From Actinomycetota bacterium (GTDB lineage: Bacteria; Actinomycetota; Actinomycetes; S36-B12), in assembly GCA_030684515.1 (NCBI GenBank), contig JAUXVJ010000024.1, positions 103,663-167,662 on the forward strand: a stretch of DNA of 64,000 nucleotides, written 5' to 3'. Both the position numbers and the translations under genes were made by a program. Below the pieces are notes generated by a model. That model was given only the letters and a program-made list of their open reading frames with translations, made no database searches and was not told the origin of the DNA. Shown in pieces: positions 46,046 through 53,495 of this stretch; within the stretch, counting starts at the first letter, position 1; every line of letters starts with the position of its first letter.

Positions 46046-48106
46046 CTAGGCGTCGATGCGGTCTCGATCTAGGCCAGCTGCCCCGTCGACGATGAATTCC
46101 TTCCGAGGGGCAACGTCGTTGCCCATCAGCAGATCAAAGACATCGATGGCAGCAGTTGCATCGTGCATCGTGATGCGTCGCAATGTTCGATGTGCTGGGT
46201 CCATCGTGGTTTCTCGCAACTGAGCCGAGTCCATCTCGCCCAAGCCCTTGTAGCGCTGAATCGGGTCCTTGATCTTGCGTCCGCGCTTCTCTGCGTCAGC
46301 AATCACCGTTCGCATTTCGGCATCGGAGTAGGTGTAGATGATGTCGTTGGCCTTGCTTCCGGCATTGATGATCTCGACGCGATGCAGCGGCGGCACCGCA
46401 GCGAATACCCGACCGTGTTCGAGCATTGGCTTCAAGTAGGCATGAATCAGCGTGAGCAAAAGGCAGCGAATATGCGCGCCGTCGACATCGGCGTCCGACA
46501 TCAGAATGATCTTTCCGTAGCGCGCTTGCTCGATGTCAAAGGATCGACCCGAGCCAGCACCGATGACCTGGATGATCGACGCACATTCAGAGTTCTTGAG
46601 CATGTCGGACAGCGAGGACTTTTGAACGTTGAGGATCTTCCCGCGAATTGGGAGCAACGCCTGGAAGTCAGAGTTGCGAGCCGACTTGGCGGTGCCAAGG
46701 GCACTGTCACCTTCGACGATGAACAGCTCACTGTGCTCGACGTCATCGGACCGGCAGTCAACAAGCTTCGCCGGGAGCGCGGAGGATTCAAGAGCGGTCT
46801 TGCGTCGCTGCGTATCGCGGTGTGCCCGAGCTGAAACACGGGCCCGCATGGCATTGGCGGCCTTCTCCAGCACCGCCTTGGTGGCGGCCTTGTCGCCACG
46901 CGGTGGGGTGGTGAACCACTTGGTCAATTCCTTGGCGACGACATTGCCGACGATGCGACTTGCAGCAGGCGTGCCCAGTATCTCCTTGGTCTGACCTTCG
47001 AACTGCGGCTCGGCAAGCCGCACAGCGACCACGGCTGTCAGCCCCTCAAAGACATCGTCCTTGGCAACATTGTCTTCACCGGCACGCAGTGTCTTGCTGG
47101 CGCGCAGCTGATCGTTGAAGACCTTGGTGATGGCTCGCTCAAATCCGGCCACATGGGTACCACCCTTGGGCGTGGCAATCACGTTGACGAAGGAGCGCAG
47201 AAGCGAGTCGTAGCCCGTGTCCCAACGCAGAGCGATATCCACGACGAGTTCGCGTTCGACTTCCTGAGGCGACATGTGACCCCTGTCGTCGATCACCGGC
47301 ACCGTTTCGTGGAAGTGGCCTTGGCCCAGGAGTCGGAGCGTCGGCGACACAGACTCCCCTGCGCTCAACGACTCGACGTACTCGCCGATGCCACCCTTGT
47401 GCTGAAAGCTCTCTTCATAGACATCTTCGGGATCACGCAGATCGTGCAGGGCGATGGTCAGGCCCGGAACGAGGAAGGTGCTTTGCATCGCCCGATCACG
47501 CAGGGCCAGGCGGTCGTAGTCGGCATCCTTGGTGAACACCTGTCGATCAGCCCACCATCGAATACGCGTGCCGGTCTTCTTCAGTGGGGCCTTGCCTATG
47601 ACAGCCAGCCCCGACCTCTTGTTGAATTCAGCATCAGGACCGGGTCCGTCAAATACCCCGGTGACTCCGCGCTTGAATGTGGCCAAGTGCACCTTGCCGC
47701 CCCGGTCGACTTCAACATCGAGGCGAATCGACAGCGCGTTGACGACTGAGGCACCCACGCCATGCAAGCCCCCTGAGGCTGCATACGAGCCACCACCGAA
47801 CTTGCCACCCGCGTGCAATTTGGTCATGACCACCTCGACCCCGGTGAGCCGCGTCTTGCGCTCAATGTCGACCGGGATTCCGCGACCATCATCATGAACT
47901 TCAGCTGAACCATCAGGATGCAATGTGATGTCGATCAACTTGCAATGACCGGCGAGCGCCTCGTCCACTGCGTTGTCCACGATCTCCCAAAGGCAGTGCA
48001 TGAGCCCTCGACCATCGTTTGAACCGATGTACATACCGGGGCGTTTGCGTACTGCATCAAGGCCTTCGAGTACTGCAAGATCCTTGGCGGAATAGGTCGA
48101 AGACAC
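46046..48106 (-). CDS. parE: DNA topoisomerase IV subunit B
   Basis: ATPase subunit of a type IIA topoisomerase, 686 residues. The GHKL ATP site is at EIVDNAVDEALAGH and GGLHGVGASVVNAL, the TOPRIM domain at EGDSALGTAKSARN with DADVDG, and the C-terminus ends with RYKGLGEMD. Start is GTG 48106 with TAAGTT 6 nt upstream. Like Streptomyces parE it lies beside sigA, separated by a DUF7455 gene. ParE is preferred to GyrB because of this location and the parC nearby; sequence alone cannot fully exclude GyrB. Confidence 0.88.
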   Translation of the reverse strand: MSSTYSAKDLAVLEGLDAVRKRPGMYIGSNDGRGLMHCLWEIVDNAVDEALAGHCKLIDITLHPDGSAEVHDDGRGIPVDIERKTRLTGVEVVMTKLHAGGKFGGGSYAASGGLHGVGASVVNALSIRLDVEVDRGGKVHLATFKRGVTGVFDGPGPDAEFNKRSGLAVIGKAPLKKTGTRIRWWADRQVFTKDADYDRLALRDRAMQSTFLVPGLTIALHDLRDPEDVYEESFQHKGGIGEYVESLSAGESVSPTLRLLGQGHFHETVPVIDDRGHMSPQEVERELVVDIALRWDTGYDSLLRSFVNVIATPKGGTHVAGFERAITKVFNDQLRASKTLRAGEDNVAKDDVFEGLTAVVAVRLAEPQFEGQTKEILGTPAASRIVGNVVAKELTKWFTTPPRGDKAATKAVLEKAANAMRARVSARAHRDTQRRKTALESSALPAKLVDCRSDDVEHSELFIVEGDSALGTAKSARNSDFQALLPIRGKILNVQKSSLSDMLKNSECASIIQVIGAGSGRSFDIEQARYGKIILMSDADVDGAHIRCLLLTLIHAYLKPMLEHGRVFAAVPPLHRVEIINAGSKANDIIYTYSDAEMRTVIADAEKRGRKIKDPIQRYKGLGEMDSAQLRETTMDPAHRTLRRITMHDATAAIDVFDLLMGNDVAPRKEFIVDGAAGLDRDRIDA

Positions 48107-48112
48107 ATCGAC

Positions 48113-48118
48113 AACTTA
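48113..48118 (-). promoter_or_regulatory. -10 box for the leaderless parE transcript
   Basis: Minus-strand TAAGTT ends 6 nt before GTG 48106. Confidence 0.6.
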
Positions 48119-48315
48119 CTCGCGGCACACCGCCGTACCGTGATGCCACGAATGAACGCGCGTTCACATGTGACCCACATAACAATTCGGTTTCGCTTTA
48201 GGTGAACGACCCCGGCGTGGCATCGCGGGAATAAGTTATGCGTGTAAGACTGTTATCCACATTGCATAGGCATTGCTGCAGCAGTAGTAGTGCTAGAGAC
48301 AAGTTGGAGGTTCTG

Positions 48316-48537
48316 ATGGCCACCACAATGACAGCGCCGGCGCTGGCCGCAACTGACCGTTGCGATCGTTGCAACTCCCAAGCCTACGTTCGAGTAGTGC
48401 TGCCAGGTGGATCTGACTTGCTCTTTTGCGGACATCACTGGAACCGCCATGAAGACGCATTGCGTCCGCAGGCGATTGAAGTACTTGACGAAACCCACAG
48501 GCTAGATCTCGCAGCGCACAACAGCGACGATCGCTAA
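48316..48537 (+). CDS. DUF7455 small zinc-binding protein
   Basis: 73-residue actinobacterial protein with a metal site formed by CDRC (in ATDRCDRCNSQAYVRV) and a CGHHWNRH motif; the core PGGSDLLFCGHHW matches proteins found between hrdB/sigA and parE in streptomycetes. Function unknown. ATG 48316 was chosen because GGAGG (48306-48310) is 5 nt upstream. A strong terminator follows 12 bp after the stop. Confidence 0.85.
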   Translation: MATTMTAPALAATDRCDRCNSQAYVRVVLPGGSDLLFCGHHWNRHEDALRPQAIEVLDETHRLDLAAHNSDDR

Positions 48538-48549
48538 CTGATCGCAAAG

Positions 48550-48583
48550 CAAAGGGCCCCGAGAATCTTCTCGGGGCCCTTTG
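48550..48583. terminator. Strong intrinsic terminator, likely original sigA/DUF7455 boundary
   Basis: CAAAGGGCCCCGAGA and TCTCGGGGCCCTTTG form a perfect 15-bp stem with an ATCT loop (48565-48568), between A- and T-rich flanks, so it can act in both directions. It lies 14 bp before the 18-bp sigA-end repeat, where a terminator of the unbroken sigA gene would be expected. Confidence 0.9.
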
Positions 48584-48596
48584 TGCGTTTCTATTC

Positions 48597-48614
48597 GTCC
48601 AGGTAGTCGCGCAG
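48597..48614. repeat. Distal attachment-site copy of the sigA 3' end
   Basis: GTCCAGGTAGTCGCGCAG is identical to 49807-49824 inside the sigA 3' end. On the minus strand it reads codons L-R-D-Y-L-D, followed by GAA TAG, which would end sigA as LRDYLDE if the intervening segment were removed. Confidence 0.8.
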
Positions 48615-48725
48615 TAGGGACCACTACGGCGCTGTGCTTGGGATTGATCTCCTCAGAGGCCTCTAAACGCTGTGCGCGAACTATGTGCGACTAGCAATTA
48701 CCCCTATGAGCGAGAGGTGCTACCA

Positions 48726-49061
48726 ATGACCGTAACCGATATCAACAAGACCAGAGAAACCAAGATCAGCCAGGCTGAGAAGGACTACTGGGTTCGCACA
48801 TTCAGCTCGTGCCCTGAGTGGTGCGATTCTGCAACTCACGCGGAACTAAAGATCGACACCGTGCCAGGAGAGAGGTTCAAACTTCATCAGATCGAGCTGG
48901 CGAAATTTGCTACTGAATTCGCCACACTGATCTCCAAGGCGTCTGCGCTGGTCACCTCGATCCAACGCGCCTACGAAGACAAGGACACCGGGGTCGACCA
49001 GCGGCTCACTACCGGAGCGAATCCCACGGGCTCGGGTAGGCGCGGCACTTGCCGCGCATGA
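48726..49061 (+). CDS. Small protein with CPEWC motif (DUF6907-like)
   Basis: 111-residue protein inside the sigA-end element. The segment SSCPEWCDSATHAELKI resembles the WC...H motif of phage and actinobacterial DUF6907 proteins; the following ERFKLHQIELAKFATEFATLISKASALV is a predicted helix. ATG 48726 has GAGAGGTG upstream; the 18 codons before it are not needed. Base composition is more A-rich than neighbours, fitting acquired DNA. Its last 53 bp overlap the lipoprotein gene tail to tail. Family call is tentative. Confidence 0.55.
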   Translation: MTVTDINKTRETKISQAEKDYWVRTFSSCPEWCDSATHAELKIDTVPGERFKLHQIELAKFATEFATLISKASALVTSIQRAYEDKDTGVDQRLTTGANPTGSGRRGTCRA

Positions 49062-49353
49062 ACGTGTGGACCTCCTCGAGGCCAAGCAGGTTGCCCCACT
49101 CGGGGTACGAGCTGGCGACCTCGTTGCGGAACTTCTGCGTCTCCTCCCTGCCGCTAGCGACCATGCCGTTGTGCCACCAGCAGATCTCCTCGAGGGTCGT
49201 CGGGGACAGCGAGTTCCAGTACTTGTTGAGATTGGACATAACGGTCGGCTGGTCGGGCGGGCTGAACCCTTCGGACGCGCTCGACGAGGTGGACGTCTGC
49301 GCACAGGCAGTGAGCGACAGGGCCAGGAAGGCCGCTGCTGCGATCTTCTTCAT
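49009..49353 (-). CDS. Small lipoprotein, unknown
   Basis: 114-residue exported lipoprotein: the signal MKKIAAAAFLALSLTAC ends in a lipobox LTAC, so Cys17 would be lipidated and the protein anchored outside. The mature part has a Ser/Thr-rich linker (TSTSSSASEG), then a domain with MSNLNKYWNSLSP, EICWWHNGMVASGREE and a second cysteine in FMRGKCRAYPS. No family is recognised. ATG 49353 has GGGGGA at good distance. The frame continues upstream into the integrase remnant, which is a separate feature. It is cargo of the sigA-end element. Confidence 0.65.
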   Translation of the reverse strand: MKKIAAAAFLALSLTACAQTSTSSSASEGFSPPDQPTVMSNLNKYWNSLSPTTLEEICWWHNGMVASGREETQKFRNEVASSYPEWGNLLGLEEVHTFMRGKCRAYPSPWDSLR

Positions 49354-49424
49354 CAGGTCCCCCGTCACTGTGCTGGCACTCCCGTGCGGAGGCCATGAAT
49401 TGAAACTATAGAAGCCCTCAGCGG

Positions 49425-49699
49425 CGGCCCACTTGCTCAAGCGACGAAGTGAGAGTTGGCGGCTGGCAATGGTGGTACTGGAGTTGCCACGGTCCTTGAG
49501 TGCATTGGCGAAGCGGTTGACTGGTTGCCGCATTGAGGTCATTGGGGATGCCCTCAAGCGCCGACCAGTCAATGAAGCCCCGTACACCATCGGAGTAGGT
49601 CTTGACTGTTTGCGCGGATTTCCCCTCAGCGCACAGGTGGATCACCCACTCGTCAAGCATTTCATCGAGCTCCACACGGGCCTCCGACACGCTGGGCAC
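49425..49699 (-). pseudogene. Tyrosine recombinase N-terminal remnant, frameshifted
   Basis: The core-binding (SAM-like) domain of a phage-type integrase is spread over two frames. The first frame gives ELDEMLDEWVIHLCAEGKSAQTVKTYSDGVRGF; after a net +1 shift near 49545 the second gives VNRFANALKDRGNSSTTIASRQLSLRRLSKWAAAEG. These are consecutive parts of one domain. No catalytic R-H-R-Y domain follows; the sequence runs into the lipoprotein leader. The 5' end near 49699 is uncertain (GTG in frame). Location just inside the sigA-side repeat is where integrases usually lie. Confidence 0.75.
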
Positions 49700-49754
49700 C
49701 TTGAATAGCTTGACTAGGTGCGCTGTGCATCTTCGCGTAGCGCCACGTACATAC

Positions 49755-49783
49755 AGAAACCCCTTGCGACACAAGGGGTTTCT
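49755..49783. terminator. Terminator just downstream of present sigA stop
   Basis: AGAAACCCCTTG (49755-49766) and CAAGGGGTTTCT (49772-49783) make a perfect 12-bp stem with a CGACA loop, 21 bp beyond the sigA TAA. On the minus strand it is followed by GTATGT rather than a long T-run. It lies inside the element, which thus seems to carry its own terminator for sigA. Confidence 0.8.
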
Positions 49784-49803
49784 GAAGGCAAGAGGAGTTC
49801 GGT

Positions 49804-51279
49804 TTAGTCCAGGTAGTCGCGCAGCACCTGTGAACGCGAAGGGTGACGCAGCTTGGACATCGTCTTGCTTTCTATCTGACGGATGCGCTCACGAGTAACG
49901 CCGTAGACCTTGCCGATCTCATCAAGAGTCTTGGGCTGACCATCAGTCAGGCCAAAGCGCATACGCACCACGCCCGCTTCACGATCAGACAGGGTGTCAA
50001 GGACTGACTCCAACTGCTCCTGCAGCAAGGTGAACGAAACCGCGTCAGAAGGAACGATGGCTTCGGAGTCCTCGATGAGGTCACCGAACTCACTATCACC
50101 CTCTTCACCCAATGGGGTGTGCAGCGAGATGGGCTCGCGACCGTATTTCTGAACCTCCACGACCTTTTCGGGGGTCATGTCCAGTTCCTTGGCGAGTTCT
50201 TCCGGAGTGGGCTCGCGACCAAGATCCTGCAGCATCTGGCGCTGGACGCGTGCCAATTTATTGATGACTTCGACCATGTGCACGGGAATGCGGATGGTAC
50301 GTGCCTGATCGGCCATGGCGCGGGTGATGGCTTGACGAATCCACCAGGTGGCATAGGTCGAGAACTTGTAGCCCTTGGTGTAGTCGAACTTCTCAACTGC
50401 TCGGATCAGACCCAGATTGCCCTCCTGGATCAGATCCAAGAAGAGCATGCCGCGACCGGTGTAGCGCTTGGCCAGCGAAACCACCAGACGAAGGTTGGCT
50501 TCCAGCAGGTGGTTCTTGGCCCGGCGACCGTCTTCGGCAATCCAGAGCAGATCCCGCTCGAACTTCTTTTCCAGCTTCTTGGGGTCTGCGAGCTTCTCCT
50601 CAGCGAAGAGTCCGGCTTCAATGCGCTTGGCCAGCTCGACCTCCTGCTCGGCATTGAGCAGCGGAACCTTGCCGATCTGCTTGAGGTAGTCCTTGACCGG
50701 GTCGGCGGTAGCGCCTGCGACGGTGACGGTCTGGACGGGCTCGTCGGTGTCATCGACATCGGAGATGACGAAGCCCTTTTCCTCATCGGCGCCGGCTGGA
50801 GCCGCTTCGGTTTCCGAGTCGCCATCGACTTCGGCCAGATCCTCAGCGAGTTCAGCCTCAAGCTCAACCTCGAGCTCGGCAACCACGACCAGTGCAGCAG
50901 GATCAACGTCTTCAACGTCAATGGCCACCAGTCCATCTTCAGTCTCAATGACCTCTACGAGTTCTTCGTCGTCAATAGCTACGGCCGCGCCCTTCTTGGC
51001 GGCGGGCTTTGCCGGCTTGGCTGGCGCGGCAGCTTTCTTGGCCGCGGGCTTTGCCGGCTTGGCTGGCGCGGCAGCCTTCTTGGCCGCGGGCTTTGCCGGC
51101 GCTGCTGCCTTCTTGGCAGCTGGCTTGGCGGGCGCGGCGGCGGGCTTGGCGGCGGCCTTCTTGGCCGCCGGCTTTGCCGGCGCTGCGGCCTTCTTGATCG
51201 GGGTTACCTTGGCAGGCGCTGCTTTCTTGGCAGGGGCTGCTGGCGTGCTGGCTGTGGTCTTCTTGGTAGCGGTGGCCAT
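49804..51279 (-). CDS. sigA: Primary RNA polymerase sigma factor
   Basis: Housekeeping sigma-70 factor, 491 residues. Regions are complete: 1.2 ([21 protein letters not shown]), 2 ([27 protein letters not shown] and [17 protein letters not shown]), 3, and 4 with the helix-turn-helix [20 protein letters not shown]. Residues about 5-100 are an Ala-Lys-Pro repeat tail, then an acidic linker, before region 1.2. ATG 51279 is used; the TTG at 51291 adds four residues. The C-terminus LRDYLD is encoded within an 18-bp repeat that marks an integrated element. Expected single essential copy. Confidence 0.96.
   Translation of the reverse strand: MATATKKTTASTPAAPAKKAAPAKVTPIKKAAAPAKPAAKKAAAKPAAAPAKPAAKKAAAPAKPAAKKAAAPAKPAKPAAKKAAAPAKPAKPAAKKGAAVAIDDEELVEVIETEDGLVAIDVEDVDPAALVVVAELEVELEAELAEDLAEVDGDSETEAAPAGADEEKGFVISDVDDTDEPVQTVTVAGATADPVKDYLKQIGKVPLLNAEQEVELAKRIEAGLFAEEKLADPKKLEKKFERDLLWIAEDGRRAKNHLLEANLRLVVSLAKRYTGRGMLFLDLIQEGNLGLIRAVEKFDYTKGYKFSTYATWWIRQAITRAMADQARTIRIPVHMVEVINKLARVQRQMLQDLGREPTPEELAKELDMTPEKVVEVQKYGREPISLHTPLGEEGDSEFGDLIEDSEAIVPSDAVSFTLLQEQLESVLDTLSDREAGVVRMRFGLTDGQPKTLDEIGKVYGVTRERIRQIESKTMSKLRHPSRSQVLRDYLD
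49807..49824. repeat. sigA-side attachment-site copy
   Basis: Identical 18 bp to 48597-48614, coding the last six residues of SigA (LRDYLD) before its TAA. The first differing bases are at both ends (A versus C, C versus T). Confidence 0.8.
50985..51275 (-). repeat. Ala/Lys/Pro coding repeats in the SigA N-terminus
   Basis: Tandem imperfect units coding [11 protein letters not shown] occur about seven times, with several identical 20-30 bp blocks (for example around 51001, 51040 and 51065). Such tracts resemble histone H1-like tails and can vary in length by slippage. Confidence 0.8.
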
Positions 51280-51405
51280 GTTCAGGTTCAATGCCTTTCA
51301 TCAACCGATCTCCACGACAAGAGCCCGTGTCAAGCCTTTGCAGACTTGGACGGGCCGTGGTCCATTGATTGTGCCATATATCCGAACAGATCTCTGCAAC
51401 ACCTC

Positions 51406-52200
51406 CTAGCTCAATACGGCCCGGCCTTGGCCGACCTGAATTCGGGCGCTTGCGAGCTGGGTCACCGAGCCTTCGACCGCGAATGGTCCTTGCCCGTCAA
51501 CGGTGTAGGTGGCGGTCCACGTCGTGCGCAGGTGGACCATGAAGACACCCGCCCTTCGATAGACATGGGAGACCGTTCGATCCGGATATCGGCTGCCGGG
51601 GCTGGAGGTTTCCAGCGCGCCACCGTCACCGAAGTCCCAATGCCAGCGCGCCACCGGCGAGAGTTGGATCTGCTGGGAACCGATGCGGTGGGTGGAGCGC
51701 TCAGCCGTGGCCGGCTGACCCGAGGTGAACAGGGTTGGCACCTGCGGCAGCACGCCTTGGGATGGCTGGCTGCTGATGTGGGCAGCAGGAATCGACCTGA
51801 CAAAGCTCTCGTGCAACTCCTGAGCTGACGGGCGGTCAACTGCGCCGCGCGCAGAACTCACGCAGCCAAGCCCACGATCCAGCCAAGTCAGCCCGTAGTC
51901 GAGGGAGAACCACATTCGGCGCTGCTCCTGACCGGCTGGGCAGCCCGCTATCACCCGCCCGCAGCCGATCGCATTGAACTCTGAGGAACAGGGATCGGCA
52001 GCCATCCACATGCAATTGGTGCAGGAATGGTGACTACCGCCTGAGGCGCCGCCACCGGTGGAGTTGGAGCCGGACTGCCCTGATCCGACGAACTGGTCGT
52101 TGGCGTCGTCGCCACTGATGTCCAGGGCCATCGCCGGGGAAGCACTGGCGGCCAGCAGCAGCACGAGAAGCGCAGGAATCAGCCGAGTTCTCCAGGACAT
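51406..52200 (-). CDS. Secreted protein with PKD-like domain
   Basis: 264-residue exported protein. The signal peptide (RLIPALLVLLLAASASPAMA) is followed by a Gly/Ser-rich linker, a cysteine-rich segment (SCTNCMW, DPCSS, GCGRVIAGC) and a C-terminal PKD-like domain with WHWDFGDGGALE and VSHVYRRAGVFMVHL. PKD domains usually serve adhesion or surface binding. Start ATG 52200 is set by the TACCGT box 6 nt upstream. It lies between the sigA promoter region and the DUF4192 gene. Confidence 0.85.
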   Translation of the reverse strand: MSWRTRLIPALLVLLLAASASPAMALDISGDDANDQFVGSGQSGSNSTGGGASGGSHHSCTNCMWMAADPCSSEFNAIGCGRVIAGCPAGQEQRRMWFSLDYGLTWLDRGLGCVSSARGAVDRPSAQELHESFVRSIPAAHISSQPSQGVLPQVPTLFTSGQPATAERSTHRIGSQQIQLSPVARWHWDFGDGGALETSSPGSRYPDRTVSHVYRRAGVFMVHLRTTWTATYTVDGQGPFAVEGSVTQLASARIQVGQGRAVLS

Positions 52201-52206
52201 GCCTAG

Positions 52207-52212
52207 ACGGTA
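52207..52212 (-). promoter_or_regulatory. -10 box for the leaderless PKD-protein transcript
   Basis: Minus-strand TACCGT ends 6 nt before ATG 52200. Confidence 0.55.
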
Positions 52213-52263
52213 TGCAGCAACCATGCTCCAGAGAAGTCGCCCGATGGCGGCTGTGGACAAGTG

Positions 52264-53286
52264 CTAGCACAGGCCATATCTGCAGTGCTCATAGCTGAGG
52301 TGCTCCATGGTTTCCTGCCACGTCCGAGGTGGCAGCCCGTTGGAAAGCGCCGTGGCCACGAGTTGTGCCAGTCCGTACTCAGGCTCATCCTGCAAGGCAA
52401 TGTCCAGTGCCGCACTGGCGCGCACGCCGTCGCCCGCCAGCCACGCGCAGATCGAAGCGACCGTCGCCGAAGGGGCTCGTCGACCTTCGGGCAGCACCCG
52501 CACCAGCACCCGCAAGCCCAGCAGACTGGTGGCGGCATCCAATTGCTTGGCCACATGCCAGAGCACCGAATCGCGCACCCTGATATCTGTCAGCCCGCTC
52601 GCCAGATCCACATACTCCCTTGGCAGGACGGACCCGGCCTTGAATGCCGCAAGCAAGCGAGGAATGACGTCGTCGCGCCACTGTTCCAGATCCTGCGCAG
52701 GCATCTCGCTGAGTTCACTGGCCTTACGATCCAGCGCCTCAACAGCGACCCGCGGAGCCCCCTCGTCGGCGACAAACTCCGCGCAGACCTCGGCACGATC
52801 TGCAGCAAAGGACCACCCCGAGAACATGAAGTCGTCGCTGACTTCAGCCGCGATCAGCTGGTCAAATGGCTGCACACCAACTGGTCCCTCGGCACACTCG
52901 GCGTCAAGTGCACACCAGCCGTCCTCCAACACGATGATGGCATCCAGCACTTCAGTGCCACCGCCCGTGAGCGCCTGGCCTATAGCGGCCAGCGGCACTG
53001 CACTGAGGTCGATTTGGTCCTGATGATGAAACTCTGGGTAGCCGATCAGAACGACTCCCTGCGCGTTGACATGGCGCGCAGCGCGTACGACGGATGAGGC
53101 CCATTCCTGGATCTGCTGTTCGCCGACGAGCTCAGGCCAGTCCACGCGTTGAGTCAGGGCAATCGCACCCGAATGAATCCACACAATGACAACACTGGCG
53201 CGTGGTCGAAAGCCAAGAAGAAAGGGAATCGCAGCCATCAAGTGCTCTGGACTGCGCAAGACCGGAACTGGAATCTGAGCGTTCAT
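52264..53286 (-). CDS. DUF4192 protein
   Basis: 340-residue soluble protein of actinobacterial DUF4192. Conserved opening LRSPEHLMAAIPFLLGFRPRASVVIVW, then WASSVVRAARHVNAQGVVLIGY, LDAIIVLEDGW, a long helical middle and a C-terminal RAPSATVASICAWLAGDGVRASAALDIAL repeat. Function unknown; it neighbours sigA/hrdB in other actinobacteria. ATG 53286 was chosen over 53358 because the family begins at IPVPVLRSPEHL. Divergent neighbour is the flippase-like gene across the terminator. Confidence 0.88.
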   Translation of the reverse strand: MNAQIPVPVLRSPEHLMAAIPFLLGFRPRASVVIVWIHSGAIALTQRVDWPELVGEQQIQEWASSVVRAARHVNAQGVVLIGYPEFHHQDQIDLSAVPLAAIGQALTGGGTEVLDAIIVLEDGWCALDAECAEGPVGVQPFDQLIAAEVSDDFMFSGWSFAADRAEVCAEFVADEGAPRVAVEALDRKASELSEMPAQDLEQWRDDVIPRLLAAFKAGSVLPREYVDLASGLTDIRVRDSVLWHVAKQLDAATSLLGLRVLVRVLPEGRRAPSATVASICAWLAGDGVRASAALDIALQDEPEYGLAQLVATALSNGLPPRTWQETMEHLSYEHCRYGLC

Positions 53287-53396
53287 GCAGCGCAAACTGT
53301 CATCGCAGAAGTGCCAAGAACAGTGTGCCCAGCGCGCTGTGGACACCAGGTGATTCAACAGTGCCTGTGCATGAGTGGAAGTTCACGATGCGGCAC

Positions 53397-53444
53397 AAAA
53401 AAAGCACTTGGTCGTCGAAGGCTTCCCCTCCCGCGACGACCAAG
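53397..53444 (-). terminator. Intrinsic terminator of the flippase-like gene
   Basis: On the minus strand CTTGGTCGTCG and CGACGACCAAG pair in an 11-bp stem (53434-53444 with 53407-53417) around a 16-nt loop, followed by a run of seven Ts (53403-53397). Classic rho-independent shape. Confidence 0.9.
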
Positions 53445-53495
53445 CAAGGCACACATTAGGGGGCTAGGCACAGCCCGCAATCACCGACACGCCGC

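Larger units (their letters stand above)
48597..49824. mobile_element. Degenerate integrated element at the sigA 3' end
   Basis: An 18-bp direct repeat brackets a 1.2-kb segment lying between sigA and the conserved DUF7455 gene. Inside are a frameshifted, truncated tyrosine recombinase N-terminus beginning close to the sigA-side repeat, a lipoprotein gene and a small WC-motif protein gene, none of them part of the usual sigA neighbourhood. This is the layout of a phage or island that used the gene end as attB and restored it on entry. The catalytic part of the integrase and most cargo are gone, so it is probably immobile. Boundaries follow the repeats. Confidence 0.75.

Noticed and set aside
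49700-49774. First 25 codons of the integrase remnant frame
   Set aside because: They overlap a perfect terminator hairpin and show no recombinase similarity, so the pseudogene is drawn from about 49699.
50985-51275. Regular repeats resembling a CRISPR or satellite array
   Set aside because: The repeats keep the sigA reading frame and code for Ala/Lys/Pro units with no unique spacers.
50119-51828. 569-codon plus-strand open frame opposite sigA
   Set aside because: It is the antisense shadow of the Ala/Lys-rich sigA coding region; the product is low-complexity Gly/Leu/Arg and matches no family.
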